Source: Rummeliibacillus pycnus_B
Lineage (GTDB): Bacteria > Bacillota > Bacilli > Bacillales_A > Planococcaceae
Direction of reading: 5' to 3'
DNA: 64,000 nt
Assembly (NCBI RefSeq): GCF_050459865.1
Contig: NZ_JBCMNM010000039.1
Location: 1-64,000, forward strand
Within the stretch, counting starts at the first letter, position 1. Every line of letters starts with the position of its first letter. A program made the translations under genes and the position numbers. Shown piece by piece: positions 18,515 through 26,635 of the stretch. Below the pieces are notes generated by a model. It searched no databases and had not been told where the DNA came from. It was given only the letters and a program-made list of their open reading frames with translations.

Positions 18515-19324
18515 CTACAATCCTAATTCCTCAACAAAATATTCCATCAATATACTAGGTAAATCCTCTTCATACAAATTATAAAAAGATCTTGCACCAA
18601 CTGGATCTTCGATTTCGTTTAAGAGCCAATCTCCATCTGGCAGTAGTAAAAAGTCGATGCCTATATAATCACTTTTTAGTGCTTTTTGAAGAGTCCCAAC
18701 TTGCAGACATTGCTCTTTAGATAGTTCGTATTTTTCAATGGAGCCACCTAATGTATAGTTAGAACGAAAATCGTGGCTACCTTTTCGTTTGACTGCACCA
18801 ATTATCTCAGGACCAACAATCCATACCCTTACATCGGTAGAATGAGTTTCGATATATGGCTGAATCATTATTTTTCGATGATGCCACTTTGATTGATATG
18901 ATTTTAGTTCATCTTCTGAGTTACATAGTGCAACTTCATTACCACCGTGTCCATCAACGGTTTTAATAATAACAGGGTACTGCTGAATACGTTCTTTCAG
19001 CAACATAGGAACACTAGGAATTCCTTGCAGTTGTGCAAATTGCAAGGTGCTTTTTTTATCATTAGCAAGTTCATTCACAAATGAGCTATTAAACACTTTA
19101 ATACCTTTAAGTTCCAACTTTTTAGCGATTTTGGCATTACGTGTACGATTCCATACGAAAAGTGGCTGTCTATGAGTTGTGTCCCAAAAGTCTATATCGA
19201 TTTCATCTAGGATAACTAACGAAAGTTCAACTTCATGTTTTTTTGCAGCTTCAATCATTTGTTCAGCGAAAACTTGATTTTTTTCTGCATCTTGTCGTTC
19301 GTATAATAGATAGGCGTTTTTCAT
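18515..19324 (-). CDS. ATP-grasp ligase-like protein, second gene of a pair
   Basis: A 269-residue protein of the RimK-like ATP-grasp fold. Visible elements: VIIKTVDGHGGNE (ATP-binding lysine and glycine loop), IQPYIETHSTDVRVW, and a C-terminal LLNEIEDPVGARS where the usual metal-binding E-x-N is replaced by E-I-E. ATP-grasp enzymes join a carboxylate to an amine through an acyl phosphate; the substrate here is unknown. I chose the ATG at 19324, although its GGGTGAG site is close. It starts 4 bases after the stop of the partner gene, so they form one operon. RimK-type glutamate ligase is the closest general label. Confidence 0.75.
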   Translation of the reverse strand: MKNAYLLYERQDAEKNQVFAEQMIEAAKKHEVELSLVILDEIDIDFWDTTHRQPLFVWNRTRNAKIAKKLELKGIKVFNSSFVNELANDKKSTLQFAQLQGIPSVPMLLKERIQQYPVIIKTVDGHGGNEVALCNSEDELKSYQSKWHHRKIMIQPYIETHSTDVRVWIVGPEIIGAVKRKGSHDFRSNYTLGGSIEKYELSKEQCLQVGTLQKALKSDYIGIDFLLLPDGDWLLNEIEDPVGARSFYNLYEEDLPSILMEYFVEELGL

Positions 19325-19328
19325 CAAC

Positions 19329-20195
19329 TCACCCGATTTTCTTCAAAATATATTCAATGAATTGAACACCAACATTAATCCCAGTGACATTATAGAGATT
19401 TCGAATATGTGCTGCTGCATTGACCTCACATACAATAGGTTCTTCATCAGGGCCGAATAATAAATCTACACCAGCGAATTCTGCACCTACTGCTTTTGCG
19501 GCTCGAATGGCAACTTCTTTTTGGTCATTTGTTAAATCGACTTTTTCGGCACGACCACCATTTGTAATATTCGCACGAAAATCAGTTTCAGAATGGCGAT
19601 ACATGGAAGCTACTACTTCATCACCAATAATATTTACCCGTATATCGCGGCCGCGACTTGTTTCGATAAATTGTTGAAAAACAAAATCGACACCTCTTAA
19701 TTCATCTACTTTTTCAAAGAATTCCGCTTCGGTATTAATTAAATAGACCTTCATACCAAATGAGCCATGTCCTTCTTTAATAATCATTGGGAGGCCTAAT
19801 GTATTCAAGACATTTTCAAAATAGCCACTTTCACGTATGGTGAATTTTGGATAAACCTTTGGTGCAATAATTGTCGTTGGCATTGGGACTTGTGCTTTAG
19901 CAAGTTGTATGTATTGTTTCGCCTTATTATCACAAGTTTCGATGACTTCTGGATCATTGAAAATAGGGATGCCGCTATTTTTTAAGTAAGTAGCAAGTAA
20001 TATATCTTTGTCTAAAAAGATGACGAAATCAGGTTTGTTTTGAAGTTCTTCGTCTAGGTTCATCATAACTTCAAAGTTTTTATAAATAATTGGTTGAACA
20101 TCTAGTTGTTGTGCTGCTTCAGCCATTAATCTTGCTTGGTCTAGAAATTTATCGTTTACAAGACTTCCATTATAAATAATCCAACAAGTTTTCAT
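19329..20195 (-). CDS. ATP-grasp ligase-like protein, first gene of a pair
   Basis: A 288-residue RimK/LysX-like ATP-grasp protein. The ATP-binding lysine is in MIIKEGHGSFGMK; VFQQFIETSRGRDIRVNIIG and the metal-binding CEVNAAAHIRNL close the active site. Unlike its neighbour it keeps the canonical E-V-N. I chose the second ATG (20195), 7 bases after AAGGGGA. It is divergent from folC, with which it shares a short promoter gap. No secretion signal. The two genes share the same layout but differ clearly in sequence, suggesting an old duplication and either a heteromeric enzyme or two successive ligations (inference). Confidence 0.8.
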   Translation of the reverse strand: MKTCWIIYNGSLVNDKFLDQARLMAEAAQQLDVQPIIYKNFEVMMNLDEELQNKPDFVIFLDKDILLATYLKNSGIPIFNDPEVIETCDNKAKQYIQLAKAQVPMPTTIIAPKVYPKFTIRESGYFENVLNTLGLPMIIKEGHGSFGMKVYLINTEAEFFEKVDELRGVDFVFQQFIETSRGRDIRVNIIGDEVVASMYRHSETDFRANITNGGRAEKVDLTNDQKEVAIRAAKAVGAEFAGVDLLFGPDEEPIVCEVNAAAHIRNLYNVTGINVGVQFIEYILKKIG

Positions 20196-20217
20196 CATAA
20201 AATCCCCTTAACACTAG

Positions 20218-20226
20218 TGCTATAAT
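20218..20226 (+). promoter_or_regulatory. Extended -10 element before folC
   Basis: TGCTATAAT is a perfect extended -10, 54 bases before the folC ATG, in the gap between the divergent ATP-grasp operon and folC. Confidence 0.5.
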
Positions 20227-20280
20227 AATATATAAAAGTTTAGCACGAAAACGGTGGAATATATAGGACGGAGTGTTGAA

Positions 20281-21537
20281 ATGATACCTAAACTAGATGA
20301 ATATAAAAAACGCTGGCAAATTACTAGTGATCCAGCTATTAAACCAGGATTGGATTCAATGAATGAGGCCTTAGCGTTAGTAGGAAATCCACAAAATAAC
20401 ATCCCAGTTATCCATCTAGCAGGAACAAATGGGAAAGGCTCTACCAGTTCTTTTATCGAACATATTGCCAAAAATCATGGGCTAAAAACAGCAACATTTA
20501 TGTCTCCATGTATTGAAGATGTGCACGACCAAATCCAGTTAAATGAAACACCGATAACACCAAAAGAGATGGATGCTATTTTCAAGATCATGCGTGATTC
20601 AGGGCTGGATAGTAAACTAACTGATTTTGAGCTTCTTTCGGTGGCAGCTTTTCTTGCCTTTGGTCGATTCAAACCAGATATTGCGATTATAGAATGTGGT
20701 ATGGGGGGGCGTTTCGATTGTACAAATGTAATGATCCCTGTTGTGTCAGTTGTACCGAGTATCGCATTAGAGCATACCAACTTTTTAGGTGATTCTTTAG
20801 CAAAAATTTCTTACCATAAATCAGGTATTATTAAAAAAGAAAGACCGATTGTCACTGGAGCACTTCCTCCTGAAGCAATGACTGTCTTTAAAGAAGAAGC
20901 AACCAAACAACATGCACCACTTTATGTATTTGGCAAAGATTTTTTAGTAGAAGCAACTAAAGGTTATGAAAAATATATTAACCAAGATTATGAATTTACA
21001 AACTTGAATAGAATGATGCCGGGCATTCACCAAAGAAGTAACATGGCACTTGCGATTACAACATTTATATTATTTGCAGAGGATCAAGGTATAGAAATTG
21101 ATTCAGAAAAACTTCAAAAGGGTGTATGTGAAACACATTTAGCTGGTAGATTTGAAAAATTAGCGCCCAATCTTTATGTCGATGGTGCCCATAATCCTGC
21201 AAGCGCAAAAACGCTAGTTGACACGATTAAAGAAGAATTTCCAGGTGAAAAGATTCATTTTGTAATGGGAATGTTAAAAGATAAGGATATAGCAGGAGTT
21301 TTAAGACTATTAGAAGAAATAGGAACAAGTTTCACATTTGTTGATGTTGATAATGAGAGAGCTATGCCTGCAGAGGAAATATGTGACTTAAGTCTCAATT
21401 TAGATAAGCGTGTATCGAAAGGTGAAATTGTTCAAATAATTGATGAGAAGCTAGATGGCTCTGGTATTGTCGTAATGACAGGATCACTCTACTTATTAGC
21501 TCAATGGAGGAAATTACTATTAACAAGGTTCAAATAA
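20281..21537 (+). CDS. folC: Folylpolyglutamate synthase / dihydrofolate synthase
   Basis: A 418-residue Mur-ligase-family enzyme that adds glutamate to folates. The P-loop is GTNGKGSTSSF, the family motif is ECGMGGRFDCTN, and the C-terminal ligase domain has VDGAHNPASAK. I chose the ATG at 20281, 7 bases after CGGAG; a GTG at 20254 lies in frame but has no ribosome site. It stands after valS as in B. subtilis, with the ATP-grasp pair intervening. Confidence 0.95.
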   Translation: MIPKLDEYKKRWQITSDPAIKPGLDSMNEALALVGNPQNNIPVIHLAGTNGKGSTSSFIEHIAKNHGLKTATFMSPCIEDVHDQIQLNETPITPKEMDAIFKIMRDSGLDSKLTDFELLSVAAFLAFGRFKPDIAIIECGMGGRFDCTNVMIPVVSVVPSIALEHTNFLGDSLAKISYHKSGIIKKERPIVTGALPPEAMTVFKEEATKQHAPLYVFGKDFLVEATKGYEKYINQDYEFTNLNRMMPGIHQRSNMALAITTFILFAEDQGIEIDSEKLQKGVCETHLAGRFEKLAPNLYVDGAHNPASAKTLVDTIKEEFPGEKIHFVMGMLKDKDIAGVLRLLEEIGTSFTFVDVDNERAMPAEEICDLSLNLDKRVSKGEIVQIIDEKLDGSGIVVMTGSLYLLAQWRKLLLTRFK

Positions 21538-21550
21538 CCTAAATAATTGT

Positions 21551-21579
21551 ATGACATTGGAATTGATTTTTGGTATAAT
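21551..21579 (+). promoter_or_regulatory. Sigma-A-type promoter of the diguanylate cyclase gene
   Basis: ATGACA (21551-21556), 17-base spacer, TATAAT (21574-21579) preceded by TGG (extended -10). Confidence 0.7.
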
Positions 21580-21620
21580 TTGCATTATAAATTTAAAAAA
21601 TCTAAGTAGGGGGAACTAGA

Positions 21621-23327
21621 ATGAAAAAATCATTTGCGTTTCAAATGATGATCTTTGTAACGTGGATTGTATTTATGCCTATTAGCATGTATGCAATTTA
21701 CACTGTGTTTCCACCTGCTGCAGATATGGATTGGACATTATTGATAGGTTTTACAGTATTAAGCCTGTTAACAGCGGCTTACCCTGTAATTATTAATGGT
21801 ACGCCATTTTTCCTTATTCTATGGGTTAGTCTAGCCGTGTTTTTGAGATTCGGATTATTTATAGAAATTATCGTATTTCAAATTACAATCATCCCATTCT
21901 TGTACAAATTAAAACTCACACGCCAGGATGTTTATCGAATTCCATGGAATTCAATCATGTTTCTAATTGTATCCTTTATCAGTGGTTTTATCTATTTGAC
22001 GTTCGGTGGTCAGATTCATTCGTTAGATCATATGCATATAATTGGTTACGGATTTCTTTATGTTTTCTTCAATATTACCGCAAATCATGTGCTCTTGAAA
22101 CTTAGTGCAGCTTTGCTAGGTTATAGAGCCCCTTTCTTTACTATAGAAGATGCATGGGATTATTTGATTTGTTGCTTTGCCCTTCCAATGGGGCTCAGCT
22201 TATACTTGTTAGGAGAATATGTAGGGGGCATTTCCATTGTATTATTAGGAATTCCGTTTTATATGATGACACAATTATTACAGCTTTATAGCACATCAAG
22301 TAAGCTTAATAAGGAACTCTCTGAAGCCGCGCATTTTGGTCATCAACTAGCAGATCAATTAGACTCTGAAGAAACACTCGATTTGTTTATAGATAGAATA
22401 CCGAAAATGGTAGCGATTGATGGACTATATATGATTGATCGAAGAAAACAAACAGGTACATTATCGGTATTACGAGCTTACGAGAATGGACAAGAAATAT
22501 TAAAAAATGTTACGCATAAAGAACTAAGTGAAAGCTTACTAAATCATACATTGAAGACTGAAGAAAAAGTTCATTTTAACAAAAGAACAGAATGGCTCTC
22601 TTCATCTAACAACTATCTGTTAGATGATACGCAAAGTGTATTAGTTTTACCTCTTTCAAGAAATCAGTACATGGAAGGTGTACTATTATTAACGTCTAAG
22701 AAGAAAAATTTCTTTAAAGAGTATAAAGTGAAAATACTTGAACTTATTTGCTCATATTTTGCAGTTTCGTTAGAAAAAGCAAGATATGTTGAAAAAACAA
22801 GACATAGTAGTGAGCGTTGCGGATTAACAGGATTATATAACTATCATTATTTTGATGAATATTTAACTAAAATGATGAATGAATTGAAAAGTCGTAATAT
22901 TTCAAATCTATCATTAATTATGCTGGATATTGACTATTTTAAAAAAATAAATGACAGTTACGGTCATCAAAGTGGAAACGATATTCTATGTGGAATCGCT
23001 GATACATTGCGAAGAGAAATTGGCGGCCAAGGTACACTTGCTAGATATGGTGGCGAAGAATTTGTCATCCTATTACCGAATTATTCAAAAGAAGCAGCGC
23101 TTAATATAGCAGAACGTTTACGCAAAACAATCGAAGTACAACCATTTGAAATATCTCCAGACTTGATGGAGAATGTCAAACACCTAGTTGTCCACGTCAC
23201 AGCAAGTATCGGTGTATCATCTGCATTCGAAGATACTGACGAAGGTACCTCATTACTTCGTAACGCCGATCACGCAATGTATATTGGAGCGAAGCAGAAG
23301 GGGAGAAATCGGGTTGCTGGGTTTTGA
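21621..23327 (+). CDS. Membrane-anchored diguanylate cyclase (GAF-GGDEF)
   Basis: A 568-residue protein predicted to make cyclic di-GMP. The first 220 residues hold about seven hydrophobic segments, a membrane sensor. A GAF-like region follows at about 235-385. The GGDEF domain starts at about 400 (GLTGLYNYHYFDE, LDIDYFKKINDSYGH) and has an intact GGEEF at 477-481. The inhibitory RxxD site is absent: the equivalent residues are GGQG, so product feedback at this site is not expected. It starts at ATG after TAGGGGGAA and has its own promoter and terminator. B. subtilis has no such gene at this place. Confidence 0.92.
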   Translation: MKKSFAFQMMIFVTWIVFMPISMYAIYTVFPPAADMDWTLLIGFTVLSLLTAAYPVIINGTPFFLILWVSLAVFLRFGLFIEIIVFQITIIPFLYKLKLTRQDVYRIPWNSIMFLIVSFISGFIYLTFGGQIHSLDHMHIIGYGFLYVFFNITANHVLLKLSAALLGYRAPFFTIEDAWDYLICCFALPMGLSLYLLGEYVGGISIVLLGIPFYMMTQLLQLYSTSSKLNKELSEAAHFGHQLADQLDSEETLDLFIDRIPKMVAIDGLYMIDRRKQTGTLSVLRAYENGQEILKNVTHKELSESLLNHTLKTEEKVHFNKRTEWLSSSNNYLLDDTQSVLVLPLSRNQYMEGVLLLTSKKKNFFKEYKVKILELICSYFAVSLEKARYVEKTRHSSERCGLTGLYNYHYFDEYLTKMMNELKSRNISNLSLIMLDIDYFKKINDSYGHQSGNDILCGIADTLRREIGGQGTLARYGGEEFVILLPNYSKEAALNIAERLRKTIEVQPFEISPDLMENVKHLVVHVTASIGVSSAFEDTDEGTSLLRNADHAMYIGAKQKGRNRVAGF

Positions 23328-23351
23328 ATAACTTGATAAATTTAGAGGTGC

Positions 23352-23384
23352 GCAGGAGGAAAAGAGTTTTTCTCCTGCTTTTTT
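23352..23384 (+). terminator. Terminator after the diguanylate cyclase gene
   Basis: GCAGGAGGAAAA pairs with the following TTTTTCTCCTGC (one mismatch) and six T residues follow. Confidence 0.8.
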
Positions 23385-23465
23385 CATGCTCATTGGATTA
23401 ATATTTAAAAAGGTAGTTTGATTTATTTAAGCGAAAATATCGAGTACTATTTTTAAAAATTTTAA

Positions 23466-23660
23466 GGCTTTTTAAAGGAATTCGAGACTTTATCTCGAAT
23501 TATGCGTACTGACTCTGTTTCTTATCTAACCCCAAACTTAGAAGTAACAGTTTCAGTGTAAACATCTCCCAATACTAAAAAGGGGAAATTGCAAGCGACA
23601 ATTCAACTTACAACCTTCTATTATGTCGGTCAACTGGATGATCAAAACAACAATAATTAA
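23466..23660 (+). pseudogene. Decayed 3' end of a gene directly before the prepilin peptidase gene
   Basis: One frame reads as plausible protein for about 64 codons ending at TAA 23658, with a single in-frame TAA at 23559. The predicted text (SYLTPNLEVTVSV before the stop, QLTTFYYVGQLDD after it) looks like the C-terminus of a secreted or pilus-type protein, and the frame ends 13 bases before the prepilin peptidase start. No upstream part of a gene is recognisable back to the cyclase terminator. A lost type IV pilus or competence gene is possible; I cannot prove it. Confidence 0.4.
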
Positions 23661-23673
23661 AGAGGGATAAAAG

Positions 23674-24429
23674 ATGGATATTGTCTATGCGGTGTTTTTT
23701 ATGATAGTTGGATTAGTATTTGGCTCTTTTTTTAATGTGGTAGGGATACGTCTGCCAAAAGGTGAGTCTATTGTAACCCCTCCATCTCATTGCGAAGGGT
23801 GCAAGAGAAGATTAACGGCAATCGATTTAGTACCGGTTCTCTCTTATCTTTTTTTAAGAGGAAAATGTCGTAGTTGTGGATCAAAGATTGGATTTTTCCA
23901 CCCATTAATGGAGCTACTAACAGGGATTTTATATGCTTTAAGCTATTTGCATTTCGGATTTACACTAGAATTGGTTGTCGCTATTCTATTTATTTCATTA
24001 CTTGTCATCATTACCGTTTCCGATATTGTGTACATGTTAATACCTGATAAGGTTTTGCTACCATTTGCGCTTGTATTAATCATCATGCGTATTTTCTCAC
24101 CTTTAGATCCTTGGTGGGATGCGATTGTTGGGGCGGCAGTTGGATTTGGTATTTTGTTTGTTATTGCCTTTGTGTCGAAAGGTGGTATGGGTGGTGGCGA
24201 TATTAAGTTATTTTTCGTCATTGGTCTTGTACTGGGTTTTAAGTTGACGATCGTGGCTTTGTTTATGTCTGCAGTAATCGGACTTGTAGCAGGCGTTGTA
24301 CAACTCATGTGGCAAAAAAAGGGGAGTAAGCAACCGATCCCATTTGGACCATGGATTGCTGTTGGAAGCGTGTTGACTTATTTTTATGGCCAAGAAATAC
24401 TCGAATGGTATACTAATTTGTTATTATAA
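23674..24429 (+). CDS. comC: Prepilin peptidase / N-methyltransferase (ComC/PilD type)
   Basis: A 251-residue polytopic membrane enzyme that cleaves and N-methylates type IV prepilin-like proteins, including competence pseudopilins. The cytoplasmic zinc-binding pairs CEGC and CRSC lie in the first third. The catalytic aspartates are in VSDIVYMLIPD and GMGGGDIKLF. It starts at ATG after AGAGGGATAA. It is the comC position of B. subtilis; no pilin or pilus ATPase genes are within the window, so its substrates are elsewhere. Confidence 0.95.
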   Translation: MDIVYAVFFMIVGLVFGSFFNVVGIRLPKGESIVTPPSHCEGCKRRLTAIDLVPVLSYLFLRGKCRSCGSKIGFFHPLMELLTGILYALSYLHFGFTLELVVAILFISLLVIITVSDIVYMLIPDKVLLPFALVLIIMRIFSPLDPWWDAIVGAAVGFGILFVIAFVSKGGMGGGDIKLFFVIGLVLGFKLTIVALFMSAVIGLVAGVVQLMWQKKGSKQPIPFGPWIAVGSVLTYFYGQEILEWYTNLLL

Positions 24430-24445
24430 AAAGAAAACTTTTTAG

Positions 24446-24475
24446 GACAAGACGACATCAGTCTTGTCTTTTTTT
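24446..24475 (+). terminator. Terminator after comC
   Basis: GACAAGAC pairs with GTCTTGTC over a 7-base loop, then seven T residues. Confidence 0.85.
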
Positions 24476-24513
24476 ATGTCTATTCTGCTACGGTATTGAA
24501 TAGGGGTGATGTC

Positions 24514-25143
24514 ATGAAATTTAATAGTAGAAAAAAATCAGAACAAACACATTTTATGTTAGCGGCCGTTTTTCACGGTGTATTGATAGGTGCTGCCGGA
24601 GTATTGCTATTTTTCTTTATCTTACAGACAGTAGAAAAGAGATCCTCACAGCAAGATGAAAAAACACTACCGGTAAGTACAGCACAAAGCACTGAAGTAA
24701 AAAGTAAAACCGTAAAATTTTATGCCGTGCAGTATGGCGTTTATTCCTCTTCGCAGGCTGCGTCAGATTTTCTAGCGGGTCATCCTGAATACGAGAATGT
24801 ATCAATTGTCCCTGCTGGGAAGCAATTCTATTTATGGAGTGCGGTAGATAATAGTGAAGAGAAGATTAAGTCGATCGTGACTAAGGATGCCTTTATAAAG
24901 CCTTTTACACTTTCTGGAGCAACCTGTGAAGAAAAAGGGCTTAAAATTCTACCACAATTACTGGAAGTTAGCAAAGTCGCAAAATTAAATGTTAGCGATT
25001 CTACTAAAGGACAAGCGACTCCAACTGATTGGAAGGCAAAAGTTACTGCAATGACAAAGGTTTCAAATGATTTAGAAGTAGTAAAATTACAGCTTTTAGC
25101 GAATTATGTATCGGAAAATGATTGCCTAGAAATTAAATTTTAA
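24514..25143 (+). CDS. SpoIIB-like membrane protein with SPOR domain
   Basis: A 209-residue protein with a short basic cytoplasmic tail, one membrane helix at about residues 14-38, and an external SPOR-like region (about 70-130, FYAVQYGVYSSSQAASDF). SPOR domains bind denuded peptidoglycan at septa. SpoIIB of B. subtilis, at the same place after comC, acts in septal peptidoglycan thinning during engulfment; this protein is shorter (SpoIIB is over 300 residues). I chose the ATG at 24514 after AGGGGTGAT, not the TTG at 24496. The C-terminal half is not recognised. Confidence 0.75.
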   Translation: MKFNSRKKSEQTHFMLAAVFHGVLIGAAGVLLFFFILQTVEKRSSQQDEKTLPVSTAQSTEVKSKTVKFYAVQYGVYSSSQAASDFLAGHPEYENVSIVPAGKQFYLWSAVDNSEEKIKSIVTKDAFIKPFTLSGATCEEKGLKILPQLLEVSKVAKLNVSDSTKGQATPTDWKAKVTAMTKVSNDLEVVKLQLLANYVSENDCLEIKF

Positions 25144-25240
25144 ACTGTCGTATAAATACAAATCTAAATTTCGTTTATTTTTGGTAATTTCCCTAATTTT
25201 TACTTTTCTATTATGATGACTAAAAAGGAGGTATGAAGGT

Positions 25241-25852
25241 ATGTTTATACGATTAAATAAGGACATTATTTTACTAAATCCACAAGGAAATTGTGAGGAG
25301 TTATTGGAAAAACTCCAACTGCCTTTTTCAGTCATTCATAGAGATTTTACAATGGATTTTGCGTTGCCTACGATTCCCTTTGAATTTGCGAATAATACAG
25401 TTGTAGTTAAACTATTACGAATGCAAAAACCACAAAAATCAATATGCTATATGAATGTTAAGCGAGTTGTGAGTTTAAATGGGTTAATAATGCGTTTACC
25501 ACGTACTAGAAATGAAGCCATCTCTTTTTTTAGACGACTTTCTAATAACCGACATAAAGTAACAACAGCAGTGGGAATTCGCTGTGATGAACAGCTATCA
25601 TCCTTTGTAGTACAATCAGATGTGACGATGCATCGTCTAACAGAAAAAATAATTGCTCAATATGTCGAAACAGGGGAACCTTTTGAACAAGATGTTGGTT
25701 ATAATATAATGGGAGTCGGACAAAATTTAGTGAAGAGGATTGATGGAAGCAAATATAATGTCGCTGGACTACCTCTAGATGTACTTAGAACTTTTCTAAC
25801 GGATAGGAAGATTATAACTGTTGAAAAGGAGGAAAAAGTACATGGTAACTAA
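25241..25852 (+). CDS. Maf-family homologue lacking the Maf catalytic motifs
   Basis: A 203-residue protein at the exact place of maf in B. subtilis, between the spoIIB-like gene and radC. Its outline follows Maf nucleotide pyrophosphatase: LLNPQGNCEELLEKLQLPF parallels the N-terminal SQSPRRKELL region, FFRRLSNNRHKVTTAVGI parallels LRRLSGRSHSVITAVSI, and AQYVETGEPFEQDVGYNIMG parallels the YIETKEPMDKAGAYGIQG region. The residues that define the enzyme are gone: SPRR is replaced by NPQG, GADT by YMNV, and DKAGAYG by EQDVGYN. The frame is intact with an AAAAAGGAGGT site 8 bases before the ATG, and the stop overlaps radC by 11 bases. It is probably a pseudoenzyme with a retained role rather than a dead gene. 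Confidence 0.75.
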   Translation: MFIRLNKDIILLNPQGNCEELLEKLQLPFSVIHRDFTMDFALPTIPFEFANNTVVVKLLRMQKPQKSICYMNVKRVVSLNGLIMRLPRTRNEAISFFRRLSNNRHKVTTAVGIRCDEQLSSFVVQSDVTMHRLTEKIIAQYVETGEPFEQDVGYNIMGVGQNLVKRIDGSKYNVAGLPLDVLRTFLTDRKIITVEKEEKVHGN

Positions 25853-26540
25853 AGTTGAAGCACCACTCATGATTCGTGATGTGCATCAAGATGACAGACC
25901 TAGAGAAAGACTAAAGCGACAAGGGGCAGATAGTTTATCAAATCAAGAGTTAATCGCTATATTACTACGAACAGGTACAAGGAAAGAATCTGTTCTTCAT
26001 GTAGCGAATCGAGTACTAACTCATTTTGAACAGCTTCACGAATTAAAGAATGCGACAATCGAAGAAATTATGGATATTAAAGGTATTGGTGAAGCAAAGG
26101 CCATACAGTTGTTAGCGTCTATTGAATTAGGAAGACGTTTAAACAAAAAAAGGACAGACGATCGATTCACCATTCGTTCGCCACAAGATGCTGCAACTTT
26201 TTTAATGCCAGATATGTCTTCCTTATTGCAGGAAAACTTTGTGACGCTATTCTTAAATGTCAAAAACCAGATTATCCATCAGCAAACGATTTTTATTGGG
26301 AGTTTAAATGCGAGTATAGTGCATCCCCGTGAAATTTTTCGTGAAGCTGTAAAACGATCAGCAGCCTCTATTATATGTGCCCATAATCATCCATCTGGAA
26401 ACCCTTCTCCAAGTCCTGAAGATATTGACGTAACAAAACGTCTACAAGAAGCAGGTTTAATCATTGGAATAGAGCTATTAGACCATGTCATTATCGGAGA
26501 TCATCAATTTATAAGTTTAAAGGAGAAAGGTTATATATAG
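25842..26540 (+). CDS. radC: RadC family protein, JAMM/MPN domain
   Basis: A 232-residue protein with an N-terminal UPF0758 helix-hairpin-helix region (IEEIMDIKGIGEAKAIQLLA) and a C-terminal JAMM metalloprotease-like domain. The metal-binding motif is H181-N-H183-P-S-G with an Asp in PSPEDID. The historical link to DNA repair is doubtful and the true substrate is unknown. I chose the ATG at 25842, 8 bases after AAAAGGAGG; the TTG at 25821 would place that site inside the gene. It starts within the end of the Maf-like gene. Confidence 0.93.
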   Translation: MVTKVEAPLMIRDVHQDDRPRERLKRQGADSLSNQELIAILLRTGTRKESVLHVANRVLTHFEQLHELKNATIEEIMDIKGIGEAKAIQLLASIELGRRLNKKRTDDRFTIRSPQDAATFLMPDMSSLLQENFVTLFLNVKNQIIHQQTIFIGSLNASIVHPREIFREAVKRSAASIICAHNHPSGNPSPSPEDIDVTKRLQEAGLIIGIELLDHVIIGDHQFISLKEKGYI

Positions 26541-26635
26541 CACTGTAATTTTTAACTCTTTTCCGTTATAATGAAACTTATGATTTTATGACAGCTACGA
26601 AAGTTATGGCTAAAAGAGAAAGGAAGAACAATATA

